From: Desulfitobacterium chlororespirans DSM 11544
Lineage (GTDB): Bacteria > Bacillota > Desulfitobacteriia > Desulfitobacteriales > Desulfitobacteriaceae
Assembly: GCF_900143285.1 (NCBI RefSeq)
Contig: NZ_FRDN01000008.1
Location: 191,926-255,925, forward strand
Direction of reading: 5' to 3'
Length of the DNA: 64,000 bases
Shown here piece by piece: positions 8,596 through 17,864 of this stretch. Every line of letters starts with the position of its first letter. The first letter of the stretch is position 1. Below the pieces are notes generated by a model that saw nothing but the letters and a program-made list of their open reading frames with translations, did no database searches and was not told the origin of the DNA. Position numbers and translations under genes: made by a program.

Positions 8596-9354
8596 ATGAG
8601 CTTAGATTGGATCATACGCATTTTGACCGAAAACTGGCCCATGTTTCTGCGCGGAGCAGGGTTCACCCTTTTAATTTCCATCATCGGTACCATCATTGGC
8701 TCTCTCATCGGACTTATTATCGGTGTTATACGCACTATCCCTATGCCGGAGCGGAGAATGAAACGCATCTTGCTGAAAGTAGTCAATGCTCTTTTGGCAA
8801 GCTATATCGAGTTTTTCCGGGGAACCCCCATGATCGTTCAAGCCATGGTTATTTATTATGGCTCGGCCTTAGCTTTTAATATCCATATGAATCATATCTT
8901 TGCGGGAATTTTTATTGTTTCCATCAATACAGGGGCCTATATGGCCGAGATCGTCCGCGGCGGCATTATATCTATTGATAAAGGACAGTTTGAAGCGGCT
9001 CATGCGATTGGGATGAATCATATCCAGACCATGACCAATGTGGCATTGCCCCAGGTTATCCGCAATATTCTTCCTGCCACAGGGAATGAATTTGTGATCA
9101 ATATTAAAGACACCTCTGTACTCAATGTGATCTCCGTTACGGAACTGTATTTCCAAACCAAGTCCATCGCCGGGAACAACTTCCGTTACTTCGAGGCCTT
9201 CTTTGTAGCCTGTATCCTTTACTTCATTATGACCTTTACGGTAACGCGCATCCTTCGTTATATTGAAAAAAGGATGGATGGACCGGAAAGCTATACTATG
9301 AATCAAATGCAGGTGCAAACTGCTGAGGGTATGCTGCGCAGGACCAAGACCTGA
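8596..9354 (+). CDS. Amino-acid ABC transporter permease (HisM/GlnP type)
   Basis: A 252-residue integral membrane subunit. It has the N-terminal helix of this class ([20 protein letters not shown]), the [10 protein letters not shown] segment, and the EAA loop [12 protein letters not shown]...[11 protein letters not shown] that docks on the ATPase. About five membrane helices are visible. The start at 8596 is 6 nt from AGGAGG (8584-8589); the ATG at 8593 is nearer and less likely. The stop overlaps the region just upstream of the ATPase gene, so translation may be coupled. Confidence 0.92.
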   Translation: MSLDWIIRILTENWPMFLRGAGFTLLISIIGTIIGSLIGLIIGVIRTIPMPERRMKRILLKVVNALLASYIEFFRGTPMIVQAMVIYYGSALAFNIHMNHIFAGIFIVSINTGAYMAEIVRGGIISIDKGQFEAAHAIGMNHIQTMTNVALPQVIRNILPATGNEFVINIKDTSVLNVISVTELYFQTKSIAGNNFRYFEAFFVACILYFIMTFTVTRILRYIEKRMDGPESYTMNQMQVQTAEGMLRRTKT

Positions 9355-9389
9355 TGGACAAGATCCGATTGAGGAAGGAGGAGATACAC

Positions 9390-10133
9390 TTGGCAAAAGT
9401 CATTGAGGTTCAACATTTAAGCAAATCTTTTGGCTCTAATGAAGTTTTGAAGGATATCGATTTTTCAGTGCGCAAAGGAGAAGTGGTCTGTATCATCGGC
9501 TCGTCCGGATCCGGTAAATCCACCCTTCTGCGTTGCATTAACCTTTTGGAGAAACCCAGCGGCGGCCAGATTATCTATAAAGGGGAAAACATTCTGGATG
9601 ATCAGCATGATGTCTATCAATACCGTCAGAAACTGGGGATGGTTTTTCAGCAGTTCAACCTGTTCAATAACCATAATGTCTTAAACAATTGTATGGTAGG
9701 GCAAGTTAAATTATTGAAGCGTTCCAAAGCCGAGGCTGAGGAAGTGGCCATGAAATATCTGAGAGTGGTAGGGATGGAGCAATATATCAATGCCAAGCCC
9801 AAGCAATTGTCAGGAGGGCAAAAACAGCGGGTAGCCATTGCCCGCGCCCTGTCCATGGAACCGGATGTGATGCTCTTTGACGAGCCTACCTCCGCCCTGG
9901 ACCCGGAGATGGTGGGAGAAGTGCTGAAGGTTATGAAAGAACTGGCCGATTCGGGGCTGACCATGTTGGTGGTCACCCATGAAATGGGCTTTGCCAAAGA
10001 GGTTTCCGATCGGGTGGTGTTCATGGATAAAGGGGTGATCGCCGAGGAAGGTCCTCCGGAGGAGATCTTTAATAACCCCACACAGGAGCGGACCCGGGAG
10101 TTCTTAAAACGGACGTTGACTCCCCAAGCTTAA
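9390..10133 (+). CDS. Amino-acid ABC transporter ATPase (GlnQ/HisP type)
   Basis: A 247-residue ATPase. Walker A is GSSGSGKST (residues 37-45), the Q-loop FQQFNLFNN is near 88, the signature LSGGQKQR is near 140, and Walker B is [12 protein letters not shown]. It powers the binding-protein-dependent uptake system encoded just upstream. The best start is the TTG at 9390, which follows AGGAGG with 8-nt spacing and gives the usual MAKVIEVQ opening; an ATG at 9354 would add 12 atypical residues. The operon ends at the terminator at 10149-10188. Confidence 0.94.
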   Translation: MAKVIEVQHLSKSFGSNEVLKDIDFSVRKGEVVCIIGSSGSGKSTLLRCINLLEKPSGGQIIYKGENILDDQHDVYQYRQKLGMVFQQFNLFNNHNVLNNCMVGQVKLLKRSKAEAEEVAMKYLRVVGMEQYINAKPKQLSGGQKQRVAIARALSMEPDVMLFDEPTSALDPEMVGEVLKVMKELADSGLTMLVVTHEMGFAKEVSDRVVFMDKGVIAEEGPPEEIFNNPTQERTREFLKRTLTPQA

Positions 10134-10148
10134 TATGCGACATAAAGG

Positions 10149-10188
10149 CACCCTCAAGACTTTACGGCAAAGCTTGAGGGTGTTTTTT
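10149..10188 (+). terminator. Rho-independent terminator
   Basis: CACCCTCAAG (10149-10158) pairs perfectly with CTTGAGGGTG (10173-10182), followed by six T. It ends the lysine-transporter operon and separates it from the converging exporter gene. Confidence 0.92.
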
Positions 10189-10191
10189 GCA

Positions 10192-12027
10192 CTAACGGTG
10201 CTCCAGATCCTCCAGGGCCATTTTAAACTGGGTCTCATAGAGCAATTTGTAGAGTCCGTCCTCTTTGAGCAGCTCCCAATGGGTCCCTTGTTGGACGATT
10301 TCCCCCTCTTGTAAGACGATAATGTCATCCACGGCCATAATCGTGGAAAGCCGGTGGGCGATAATAACACTGGTTCGGCCTTTAAGTATGGGTTCGATAG
10401 CTTCCTGGATCAGGGATTCGCTGAGGGAATCCAAAGAAGAAGTGGCTTCATCCATGATCAGTACTTTGGGGTCTTTGAGGAGAACCCGGGCGATGGCAAG
10501 ACGCTGCTTTTCGCCGCCGGACAGTTTTAACCCCCGGTTGCCGACCAACGTGTCAAAACCGTCAGGCAGGGTACGGATAAAATCATAGATATTTGCTTCC
10601 TGACACACTCTAATCAAATTCTCTTCTTGGGCATGCTCATTGGCATAGTGGAGGTTCTCGCGAATGGTTCCGTTGAAGAGATAGGTGTCCTGTGAAACCA
10701 TGCCGATGTTTTGGCGCAGAAAGTTCAGGTCAAGGTCCCGAACATCCTGCCCGTCCAGAAGGACTCTGCCCCCGGTCACATCATATAAACGAGGGATGAG
10801 GTTGATCAAGGTGGTTTTTCCTGTACCCGAAGGCCCCACAATAGCCACAGATTTCCCTTTTTCGATGGTCAGATTGATATTCTTCAGGACGGGTTTTCCC
10901 TCATAATGAAAGGAAACCTGCTCAAAGACGATTTTTCCGGCACACTCCTTGGGGGCGATAGCCTGGGGCGAGTTTTTAATTTCAACAGGGATATCAAAAT
11001 ATTCAAAGATTCTGGAGAATAAGGCCAGAGAACGGATGATATCCACCTGAATGGTTAAAAGGACATTTACAGGAAGATAGAGACGTCCCAGCAAGGCGAC
11101 GACCACGGTAATATCCCCTACAGTCAGGTCTGAGCCCATCTTGATCATGAGGAAGCCGCCGGCTAAGTAGATGATCATGGGTCCCATATTGGTGAAGGTA
11201 TCGAAGATGACCCGGAACCAGCGGCCCACGAGAATTTCCCGGATGCTTAAACGGGTGATCTCCCGGTTGATCTTCTCAAATTTCGCATACTCCTTGCTCT
11301 CACGGGTAAATAATTTAACCAACAGTTGACCGCTGACACTTAAGGTTTCATTAAACAGTTGATTGGAGGCATCTGTTTGCTCCTGCTTAGCCATGGTCAG
11401 GGACCAGCGGCGATTGCCCACTTGATTAGTGGGGAGAATGAACAAAGGGACGATGATCATGCTGATCAAAGCCAGAAGCCAGTTCTTTTGGACAAGGGCA
11501 GCAAAAGTTGTCACGAGGATAATGGTATTGCTGACAAGTCTGGTTAAAGTACCCACAATGACGCTTTGCACGCCGTTAATATCCGTGGTCATGCGGGTAA
11601 TGATATCTCCTTGATGATTGTTCGTGAAAAAACGGTGAGACATTTGCTGTAAATGGTCATACATCTGATTTTTCATATCGTAGATGATATGTTGAGCGAC
11701 CCAGGTAGTCAGGTAGTTCTCCAGGACATTAATCAGGTTGGCAATGATCAAAACGATAAAAGAAAGCAGGATCAACTGGACCAAAAGGGGGAAGTCTCTG
11801 CCGAGCAGTCCGTCGTCAATAATACGTCCGGACAATAAAGGGGGAAGGAGCCCGAGAAGAGATGAAAGAATGATCGCCGCGAATACCAGGGCGAGTCGCG
11901 GCCAGTAGGGCAGGAGATAGCTTAAAATCCGCCGCAGAAAGGCTTTGGTGACCTTGGGCTTATTCAGTTTTTCTTCTTCAGTTAGCGGAGAGCGGGTGCT
12001 TCGCACTTGGGGCCTGCCATACCGCAT
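10192..12027 (-). CDS. ABC exporter, fused permease-ATPase
   Basis: A 611-residue half-transporter that should work as a homodimer. Residues of about 45-340 form six membrane helices of the type-1 exporter fold, and about 375-600 form the ATPase: Walker A GPSGTGKTT, signature LSGGEKQRLAIAR, Walker B VLIMDEATSSLD, and the H-loop IIAHRLST. The sequence belongs to the large MsbA/YfiB/LmrA-like group, which exports lipids, peptides or drugs; the substrate cannot be read. GGAGGAGG lies before the ATG. The promoter region contains GTGACA, 17 nt, then TATAAT at about 12080-12055 on the minus strand. It is monocistronic. Confidence 0.92.
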   Translation of the reverse strand: MRYGRPQVRSTRSPLTEEEKLNKPKVTKAFLRRILSYLLPYWPRLALVFAAIILSSLLGLLPPLLSGRIIDDGLLGRDFPLLVQLILLSFIVLIIANLINVLENYLTTWVAQHIIYDMKNQMYDHLQQMSHRFFTNNHQGDIITRMTTDINGVQSVIVGTLTRLVSNTIILVTTFAALVQKNWLLALISMIIVPLFILPTNQVGNRRWSLTMAKQEQTDASNQLFNETLSVSGQLLVKLFTRESKEYAKFEKINREITRLSIREILVGRWFRVIFDTFTNMGPMIIYLAGGFLMIKMGSDLTVGDITVVVALLGRLYLPVNVLLTIQVDIIRSLALFSRIFEYFDIPVEIKNSPQAIAPKECAGKIVFEQVSFHYEGKPVLKNINLTIEKGKSVAIVGPSGTGKTTLINLIPRLYDVTGGRVLLDGQDVRDLDLNFLRQNIGMVSQDTYLFNGTIRENLHYANEHAQEENLIRVCQEANIYDFIRTLPDGFDTLVGNRGLKLSGGEKQRLAIARVLLKDPKVLIMDEATSSLDSLSESLIQEAIEPILKGRTSVIIAHRLSTIMAVDDIIVLQEGEIVQQGTHWELLKEDGLYKLLYETQFKMALEDLEHR

Positions 12028-12126
12028 GAAATCCTCCTCCTTGTGTAATTACCATTATAGGGTATTATTTTGTGGCTGTCACTTTGACTTAAAAGGGAAT
12101 ATTATGGAGCAGAGGGGAAAAACAGA

Positions 12127-12154
12127 TTGAATATTAACGGATTGATGGTATAAT
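12127..12154 (+). promoter_or_regulatory. Sigma-A promoter of mntP
   Basis: TTGAAT (12127-12132), a 16-base spacer and a perfect TATAAT (12149-12154). Transcription would start just before the manganese riboswitch. Confidence 0.7.
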
Positions 12155-12162
12155 ATTGACGA

Positions 12163-12298
12163 TATGAGGTTTCCATGGGGGAGTAGTCAGCATAGTTATG
12201 GCTATGTGGCAAGTCAACATAATGACCGCTTAGGTCTGGCTTGTCTTAAAAGACAAGACTCATGGGTAGTTCTTAAAGCTACCCGTGGGTCTTGTTTT
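12163..12298 (+). ncRNA. yybP-ykoY (Mn2+) riboswitch with terminator
   Basis: The leader has the class hallmark GGGGAGTAG (12178-12186) and the later loop elements expected of yybP-ykoY RNAs, and it sits before an MntP-family gene, a known arrangement. The expression platform is clear. CAAGACTCATGGGTAG (12254-12269) pairs with CTACCCGTGGGTCTTG (12279-12294) and is followed by TTTT. An alternative hairpin CTTGTCTT/AAGACAAG (12240-12257) shares bases 12254-12257 with the terminator stem, so the two compete. By analogy with characterised members, Mn2+ should stabilise the aptamer and switch mntP on. Confidence 0.88.
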
Positions 12299-12376
12299 AA
12301 TTCCGGTGGATTTTGTAAGTAAAATTCACGGCAATCCGGGGAACTATAAAATTAAGTTGAAGTAAGGAGTATGATA

Positions 12377-12937
12377 ATGGGAAATCTGGAGTTACTCTTA
12401 ATCGCTGTGGGGCTTTCCATGGATGCTTTCGCCGTAGCCATCAGCAAAGGTTTATCCTTGCGGCGGATGAGCTATAAGACAGCGTGGATCACAGGAGTCT
12501 TTTTCGGAGGATTTCAGGCGTTGATGCCTCTGCTCGGTTTTTTGTTGGGAATACGGTTTGAGTCCTATATTACGGCCGTCGATCATTGGATTGCCTTTAT
12601 CCTGCTTTCTCTCATTGGCTTGAAGATGATCAAGGAATCCAGAGGACCCTGTGAAATCATTGAGGACCGGTTTAGCCTTAAGGAGATGGTCACTCTGTCT
12701 TTAGCCACCAGCATTGATGCTCTGGCGATTGGCATTACCTTTGCCTTTTTGCATGTGGATATTGTGCCTGCCGTTTCGATGATTGGTGTGACCACCTTTG
12801 TTTTTTCCTTCCTGGGAGTTAAGATCGGCAATGTTTTCGGAGAATGTTATAAGGCCAGAGCGGAGCTGGCCGGCGGTGTGATTCTGATTCTGATGGGGCT
12901 TAAGATTCTGTTGGAGCATCTGGGGTTCCTTGGTTAG
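12377..12937 (+). CDS. mntP: Manganese efflux pump MntP
   Basis: A 186-residue membrane protein with about six helices. Two homologous halves each carry the family Asp motif: [15 protein letters not shown] near residue 15 and [15 protein letters not shown] near residue 110. These residues are needed for Mn2+ export in the E. coli protein. The ATG at 12377 is 7 nt from AAGGAG (12364-12369); the ATG at 12371 is too close. The upstream yybP-ykoY riboswitch supports manganese as substrate and the regulatory signal. Confidence 0.94.
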   Translation: MGNLELLLIAVGLSMDAFAVAISKGLSLRRMSYKTAWITGVFFGGFQALMPLLGFLLGIRFESYITAVDHWIAFILLSLIGLKMIKESRGPCEIIEDRFSLKEMVTLSLATSIDALAIGITFAFLHVDIVPAVSMIGVTTFVFSFLGVKIGNVFGECYKARAELAGGVILILMGLKILLEHLGFLG

Positions 12938-13025
12938 CTCCCGTTTTTAAAGTAGTTTTAAGCTGAACAGGATAGAATAATTGAAAAAGACTCTGGCCGA
13001 TCCCATGAAAAAAGGGAGGGGTATG

Positions 13026-13703
13026 ATGAGATTATTATTAGCAGAGGATGAGCTGGAACTGGCCAATGCTTTAACAGCTATTCTCAAGCACAATAATTAT
13101 TCTGTGGATGCGGTGGATAATGGGACGGATGCTCTGGACTGGGCTTTGGCCGGGAACTATGACGGCATCCTTCTGGATATCATGATGCCTCAGATGAATG
13201 GTCTGGAGGTTCTCGCCAAGCTGCGGGAAAAAGGAATTTCCACCCCGATCTTAATGCTCACAGCTAAAGGGGAGATCGAGGACCGGATTGAAGGTTTGGA
13301 TCATGGGGCAGATGATTACCTGACCAAGCCATTTGCCATGGGAGAATTATTAGCGCGGATTCGGGCCATCACCCGGCGCAAGACGGAATTTGCCCCCAAT
13401 CTTCTCACCGTAGGCAATTTAAAGCTGGATCGGACAAACTATGAATTATCCGGTGAGAAAGGTTCCATACGGTTGGGCAACAAAGAGTATCAGATGATGG
13501 AAATGATGATGAGCAGCCCCAACCGACTGATCTCCACGGAACAGTTTATGGAACGAATCTGGGGCTTTGATGCGGAAGCGGAAATCAATGTAGTATGGGT
13601 CTATATATCCTATCTGCGCAAGAAACTAACGACCTTAGGCTCCACTGTAACGATTAAAGCCTCCCGCGGTTTAGGGTATACCTTGGAGGACAGTCATGGT
13701 TAA
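13026..13703 (+). CDS. OmpR-family response regulator
   Basis: A 225-residue DNA-binding regulator. The receiver domain (1-120) has the acidic pair in LLAEDELE, the phospho-acceptor Asp in ILLDIMMPQMNG (near 51) and the Lys in LTKPFAMGE. The C-terminal winged-helix domain (about 130-222) ends with the RASRGLGYTLE type of motif. The kinase gene overlaps its end by 8 nt. The start at 13026 places GGGAGGGG 4 nt upstream; the ATG at 13023 would be even closer. Target genes are unknown; mntP, 90 nt upstream, has its own riboswitch. Confidence 0.93.
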   Translation: MRLLLAEDELELANALTAILKHNNYSVDAVDNGTDALDWALAGNYDGILLDIMMPQMNGLEVLAKLREKGISTPILMLTAKGEIEDRIEGLDHGADDYLTKPFAMGELLARIRAITRRKTEFAPNLLTVGNLKLDRTNYELSGEKGSIRLGNKEYQMMEMMMSSPNRLISTEQFMERIWGFDAEAEINVVWVYISYLRKKLTTLGSTVTIKASRGLGYTLEDSHG

Positions 13704-14922
13704 AAATCTGCAAAAGCGCTTTATCGCCATTGCCATGCTTTCCCTATTGGTTGTCATGGTGGTTGTCCTCGGTTCCCTTAATCTGGTTAATGTTGGGCAT
13801 ATTACGCAAAATGCCGATGGTCTATTGGCAACCCTGGCCGAGAATGAGGGGCGGTTTCCCCCCTTGGGTCATGGCGAGCCGCCCCGCCGGGAACCCCGCA
13901 GCGGTCTTCGGATGACGGAGGAAACTCCCTTTGAAACCCGTTATTTCCTGATTCGGACCAATAAGGACCAATCCATTACCGAGATCGACACCAGCCATAT
14001 TGCCGGTGTTTCCTCCACTGAGGCCATGGACTATGCCCAAAAGCTGTTGAAGGAGGGACGGGTTAAAGGTTATTGGGGACAGTACCGCTACTTGATTGCC
14101 GAAAAAGATTATGGCAATTTGTTGATCCTTATGGATTGCAGCAGGCAGATCAATACCAGCAAAGACTTTCTCTGGAATTCTATCGGTATTGCGCTGATTA
14201 GCTTATTGATCCTCTTTGTGCTGGTCTCCGCCTTATCGAGAAGGGCCATACGGCCGGTTATTGAAAATATGGAGAGGCAAAAGCAGTTCATCACCGATGC
14301 CGGTCATGAAATCAAGACTCCTTTGGCCATCATTGCCGCCAACAGTGAAGTTTTAGAGCTGACCAACGGCAAAAATGAGTGGACACAAAGCATTCAGCAC
14401 CAGGTGAAACGGCTGGACGAACTGGTGAAGAACCTTCTCACCCTGGCTAAAATGGATGAAGGGAAAGTGGAGTTAACCTTCGAAAATTTGTCCTTCAGCG
14501 ATCTTGTCGAGGAAACGGCCGGGAGCTTCACGGCTCTTGGGGAGAAAAAGGGACTGGAATTTGTGCTGGACATTCAACCGGGTCTGCTGATTAAAGGAGA
14601 AGAGAGCAGCCTGCGTTATTTAGTGACTATCCTGGTGGATAATGGGGTAAAATATGCTGCTGAACATGGACAATTAAAAGTTTCCTTGAAGAAACGGGGT
14701 AAAACCACCTGCTTAGAAGTATATAACACTTGTGATACCTTGCCTGAAGGGGATCTTAACCGTCTTTTTGATCGCTTTGCCCGCGGTGAGACATCCCGTT
14801 CCCGGGAAAGCGGCGGTTACGGAATCGGGCTCTCCGTAGCTCAGGCTATAGTGACTACTCACCACGGCAAGATTACTGTGGAGCAGCGGGAGCAGGGCAT
14901 AAGTTTTATGGTAATCATTTAA
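13696..14922 (+). CDS. Sensor histidine kinase
   Basis: A 408-residue membrane kinase that pairs with the overlapping response regulator. It has two membrane helices (about 9-31 and 157-178) flanking a short extracytoplasmic sensor rich in Pro/Arg (about 45-75). The H-box is GHEIKTPLAII (His near 203), followed by the catalytic domain with VDNGVKYA (N-box) and the GGYGIGLSVAQAIV glycine-rich box. A HAMP domain is absent or very short between helix 2 and the H-box. The signal is unknown. No terminator of clear quality follows. Confidence 0.93.
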   Translation: MVKNLQKRFIAIAMLSLLVVMVVVLGSLNLVNVGHITQNADGLLATLAENEGRFPPLGHGEPPRREPRSGLRMTEETPFETRYFLIRTNKDQSITEIDTSHIAGVSSTEAMDYAQKLLKEGRVKGYWGQYRYLIAEKDYGNLLILMDCSRQINTSKDFLWNSIGIALISLLILFVLVSALSRRAIRPVIENMERQKQFITDAGHEIKTPLAIIAANSEVLELTNGKNEWTQSIQHQVKRLDELVKNLLTLAKMDEGKVELTFENLSFSDLVEETAGSFTALGEKKGLEFVLDIQPGLLIKGEESSLRYLVTILVDNGVKYAAEHGQLKVSLKKRGKTTCLEVYNTCDTLPEGDLNRLFDRFARGETSRSRESGGYGIGLSVAQAIVTTHHGKITVEQREQGISFMVII

Positions 14923-15135
14923 ACTATAGATCAGAACTAGTGGCCCATGGGTTCTGAAACAGGAAGAACAGTTTAAATACGTCACCAGTGTCGCATGTCA
15001 ACCCAAGCTCTCCTGTTGCTGGGTTAACAGTAAATATATTTAGGTCAAGGAAAGCTAAAGAGTGAATTATATGTTATAATTAGCCAAATATAAAGTATTC
15101 CCTTGGCAAGAAAACTTAAAATGAGGTGATGATTT

Positions 15136-15699
15136 ATGAGTCGAATAAAGGTCGGCGTTCTGGTGGGAAGCTTACGCAAGGATTCTTTTTGCCTGAAGCT
15201 GAGCAAGGCCCTTAAGGAAGTGGCCCCGGAATCCCTTGAGCTGGAAAACGTGGAGATCGGTGAGCTGGCTCTATACAATCAGGATCTTGACGAGCCGGGC
15301 TACCTTCCGGAAGCCTGGACTGTCTTTCGTGAAAAGATGAAAAGCTGCGATGCCGTTCTCTTTGTGAGCCCCGAGTATAACCGGTCGGTGCCTGCGGTTC
15401 TTAAGAATGCACTTGATGTAGGGTCCAGGCCGCCCAGTAAGAGTGTATGGGGAGGCAAACCCGGAGCGGTCCTGACAGCTTCGCCGGGTGCAATCGGCGG
15501 CTTTGGGGCGAACCATCACCTCCGCCAAACCCTCTCCTGCTTAAATGTGCCGACGATGCAGGCCCCGGAAGCTTATCTGGGCAATATCGCCACTGTTTTT
15601 GATGAAAACGGTAATCTTACCAGTGAGAGGACCCGCGGGTTTTTACAGAAATTTATGGAGTCTTATGTCATTTGGGTGGACAAGAATAAGCTAACATAA
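15136..15699 (+). CDS. NAD(P)H-dependent FMN reductase family flavoprotein
   Basis: A 187-residue flavodoxin-fold protein of the YieF/ChrR/SsuE group. The phosphate-binding start is VGSLRKDSF (near residue 10), and the flavin-contact segment is VSPEYNRSVPAVLKNALD (near 78), both diagnostic. These enzymes use NAD(P)H to reduce FMN, quinones or metal ions; the physiological substrate is not shown. GAGGTGAT precedes the ATG. The ferritin-like gene starts 28 nt after the stop, suggesting an oxidative-stress operon. Confidence 0.88.
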   Translation: MSRIKVGVLVGSLRKDSFCLKLSKALKEVAPESLELENVEIGELALYNQDLDEPGYLPEAWTVFREKMKSCDAVLFVSPEYNRSVPAVLKNALDVGSRPPSKSVWGGKPGAVLTASPGAIGGFGANHHLRQTLSCLNVPTMQAPEAYLGNIATVFDENGNLTSERTRGFLQKFMESYVIWVDKNKLT

Positions 15700-15727
15700 G
15701 CTAACTCATTGAACAGGAGGGATTGCA

Positions 15728-16213
15728 GTGAATGCTTTAGAATTTGCAATTAAAATGGAGCTGGATGGAGAACGCTATTACCGGGAGCAAGCAGAGATTA
15801 ATCAAGGAAACAGCTTAAGAGCGATTTTCTTAATGCTGGCCGATGATGAAAAAATGCATGCTCACATCTTAGAGAAGAAGGCCAAGAACCTGAACTATAC
15901 CCTGGAACCGAATGAGACCCTAGCCACGGCCAAAAACGTCTTCAATGATAAAGACAGGATTAAAAACGAGATTAAGGAAATTCCCAGTCAGATCGATGTC
16001 TATCGGGCTGCCCTGGACAATGAAAAGGAAAGCATCTTGCTCTATCAAAAATGCTCTGCTGAAGCAGCAGATGGTGAGACCAAGGCTTTGTTTGATTATT
16101 TGATTGTCCAGGAAAAGGAGCACTATGCCATTCTGGAACAATTGATCGCTTTGCTCAGCCGCTCGGAGGAGTGGGTGGAAGATGCCGAGTTTGGCCTCCG
16201 GGAAGACTATTAA
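15728..16213 (+). CDS. Ferritin-like (rubrerythrin-type) diiron protein
   Basis: A 161-residue protein starting at GTG after AGGAGG. It has four helices with ExxH/ExxY-type ligands: MELDGERYYREQA (near residue 10), DDEKMHAHILE (near 40), DNEKESILLYQ (near 97) and VQEKEHYAILEQL (near 130). It is a rubrerythrin-like ferritin domain without the rubredoxin cysteines, as in many anaerobes. It may reduce peroxide or handle iron. It is probably co-transcribed with the flavoprotein upstream and followed by a strong terminator. Confidence 0.85.
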   Translation: MNALEFAIKMELDGERYYREQAEINQGNSLRAIFLMLADDEKMHAHILEKKAKNLNYTLEPNETLATAKNVFNDKDRIKNEIKEIPSQIDVYRAALDNEKESILLYQKCSAEAADGETKALFDYLIVQEKEHYAILEQLIALLSRSEEWVEDAEFGLREDY

Positions 16214-16251
16214 GATAAGTTTATAATCAGAAGATAGGTTTATAATCAGAA
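16214..16251 (+). repeat. Short tandem direct repeat
   Basis: GATAAGTTTATAATCAGAA (16213-16231) and GATAGGTTTATAATCAGAA (16233-16251) differ by one base. The second copy runs into the terminator stem. Probably a local duplication without a known role. Confidence 0.7.
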
Positions 16252-16293
16252 CCACGAGTCTGTGCTTAGGACAGATTCGTGGTTCTTTTTTTT
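16249..16293 (+). terminator. Rho-independent terminator
   Basis: GAACCACGAGTCTGT (16249-16263) pairs with ACAGATTCGTGGTTC (16271-16285) with one G-T pair, then eight T. Ends the flavoprotein/ferritin-like operon. Confidence 0.93.
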
Positions 16294-16444
16294 ATGAAGG
16301 TAAGTTTTTGATGAACTTCTCTGAAGTGCGGAAGCTTTAAAGTGAGTTTAAGGTTCAGCAGGTAAACTTTAACCATAGCAATGGTAAAGCTACCGTTAAG
16401 ACATTGTAAAGTTAAGTTAAATAAGAAATTGGGAGGGCAAATAG

Positions 16445-17173
16445 ATGAGCACCTATCAATCCGTTTTTAAACGCTATGAAAAGAAATATATGCTGAATGA
16501 AGAGCAGTATAGACACCTACTCAAAAGAGCGGAAGGAAAAGTCAAAGAGGATAAGTTCAAGCAAAGCATGATTAACACGATCTACTTTGATACCCCGGAT
16601 TATCACTTGATTTCCGCGTCCCTGGAGAAGCCTCTCTATAAAGAAAAACTAAGACTAAGAAGTTATGGTACTCCCCATGGTCATGATCAGGTTTTTGTAG
16701 AACTTAAGAAAAAGTTCCAGGGTGTGGTCTATAAGCGACGAACGGTAATGCCTCTGGAAGAGGCGGTGGATTATCTCTACCATAGAAAATCGGTCCGCAA
16801 CGCCAGTCAGATCACGAATGAAATCGACTGGTTCCTCAAGTTCTATGGGGAGATTAGTCCTGCCATGTATATCTCCTATGATCGCCTTGCTCTTTCCGGT
16901 ATTGAGGATCCCGGACTAAGAATTACCTTCGATCAAGATATTCTCTGGCGTCAAGATGAGCTTGATTTAAGCCTGGGATCTTGGGGGCGCTCCTTGCTGG
17001 CTCCGGGACAGCGGCTTATGGAGATCAAGATCGCCGGTGCCATGCCTCTGTGGCTTGCGCACGTTTTGGATGAACTGGCGATCTACCCAAGCTCTTTCTC
17101 CAAATACGGCAAGGCTTATCTGAATGCGTCAGCAGGTCAACTATTAAATAAAGGGGGAAAAATCATTGCCTGA
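16445..17173 (+). CDS. VTC-domain protein (CYTH/polyphosphate-polymerase-like)
   Basis: A 242-residue protein matching the VTC domain of the CYTH/triphosphate-tunnel superfamily. It starts with FKRYEKKYML, has INTIYFDTPDY and KLRLRSYG, and shows the basic strand VFVELKKKFQGVVYKRR (near 100) that lines the nucleotide/polyphosphate tunnel, plus a late MEIKIAGAMP strand. In yeast Vtc4 this domain makes polyphosphate from ATP; the bacterial activity is inferred only. GGGAGGGC precedes the ATG. The next gene overlaps by 8 nt, so the two proteins are probably translationally coupled. Confidence 0.85.
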   Translation: MSTYQSVFKRYEKKYMLNEEQYRHLLKRAEGKVKEDKFKQSMINTIYFDTPDYHLISASLEKPLYKEKLRLRSYGTPHGHDQVFVELKKKFQGVVYKRRTVMPLEEAVDYLYHRKSVRNASQITNEIDWFLKFYGEISPAMYISYDRLALSGIEDPGLRITFDQDILWRQDELDLSLGSWGRSLLAPGQRLMEIKIAGAMPLWLAHVLDELAIYPSSFSKYGKAYLNASAGQLLNKGGKIIA

Positions 17174-17864
17174 CAGTATTTTTCAAAGTATATTGAATAT
17201 AGAGGCCGCTGCAACGGCTTTTCCCTGGCAATCTTTTTTGCTTTGCACAGGGGTCTCCCTCTTACTGGGGATTATTATTGCTTGTTTCTATATGTATCGC
17301 AACGCTTATTCTTATAGCAAAAGCTTCGTGGCTACTTTAGCCACATTGCCGGCAATCGTTCAGCTGGTTATCATGCTGGTCAACGGAAACCTGGGAGCCG
17401 GTCTTGCCGTTATGGGAGCGTTCAGCCTGGTTCGTTTCCGTTCCATTCCCGGTTCTGCTAAGGAAATCAGCAGTATTTTCCTGGCTATGGCCATCGGTTT
17501 GGCCACGGGTATGGGATTCCTGGGAATTGCCGTTATGTTTACATTGATACTTGGCTTAACCAATCTTTTGCTGGATCGGGTGGGGTTTGGCGAACAGAAA
17601 AAGGCTGAGAAAACCTTACGGATTACGATTCCTGAAGGGTTGGATTACTCTGGAGTTTTTGATGATCTTTTTGAGCAGTATCTGAGCAAGTGGGATTTAG
17701 TCCAGGTTAAAACCACCAATATGGGAAGCCTCTTTAAATTGGATTACCGAATCCTATTGAAAGATATGAACAAAGAACGAGAACTAATTAACGAACTTCG
17801 CTGCCGCAACGGCAATCTGGAGATACTCTGCGGCAGGGTCAGTGTGCGTAAGGAGGAACTATAA
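17166..17864 (+). CDS. DUF4956 membrane protein
   Basis: A 232-residue protein starting at TTG after AAGGGGGA. Four hydrophobic segments lie at about 18-40, 53-72, 75-90 and 101-140, and a soluble C-terminal domain covers about 145-232. The loop MGAFSLVRFRSIPGSAKEI is the most conserved part of the family. DUF4956 genes commonly follow VTC-domain genes, as here; the function is unknown, though a membrane partner or channel for the polymer is an attractive guess. Its stop overlaps the next start by one base. Confidence 0.85.
   Translation: MPDSIFQSILNIEAAATAFPWQSFLLCTGVSLLLGIIIACFYMYRNAYSYSKSFVATLATLPAIVQLVIMLVNGNLGAGLAVMGAFSLVRFRSIPGSAKEISSIFLAMAIGLATGMGFLGIAVMFTLILGLTNLLLDRVGFGEQKKAEKTLRITIPEGLDYSGVFDDLFEQYLSKWDLVQVKTTNMGSLFKLDYRILLKDMNKERELINELRCRNGNLEILCGRVSVRKEEL

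Noticed and set aside
16213-16251. CRISPR-like repeat
   Set aside because: Only two copies with no spacer; a simple local duplication. No CRISPR array or cas gene was seen in the window.
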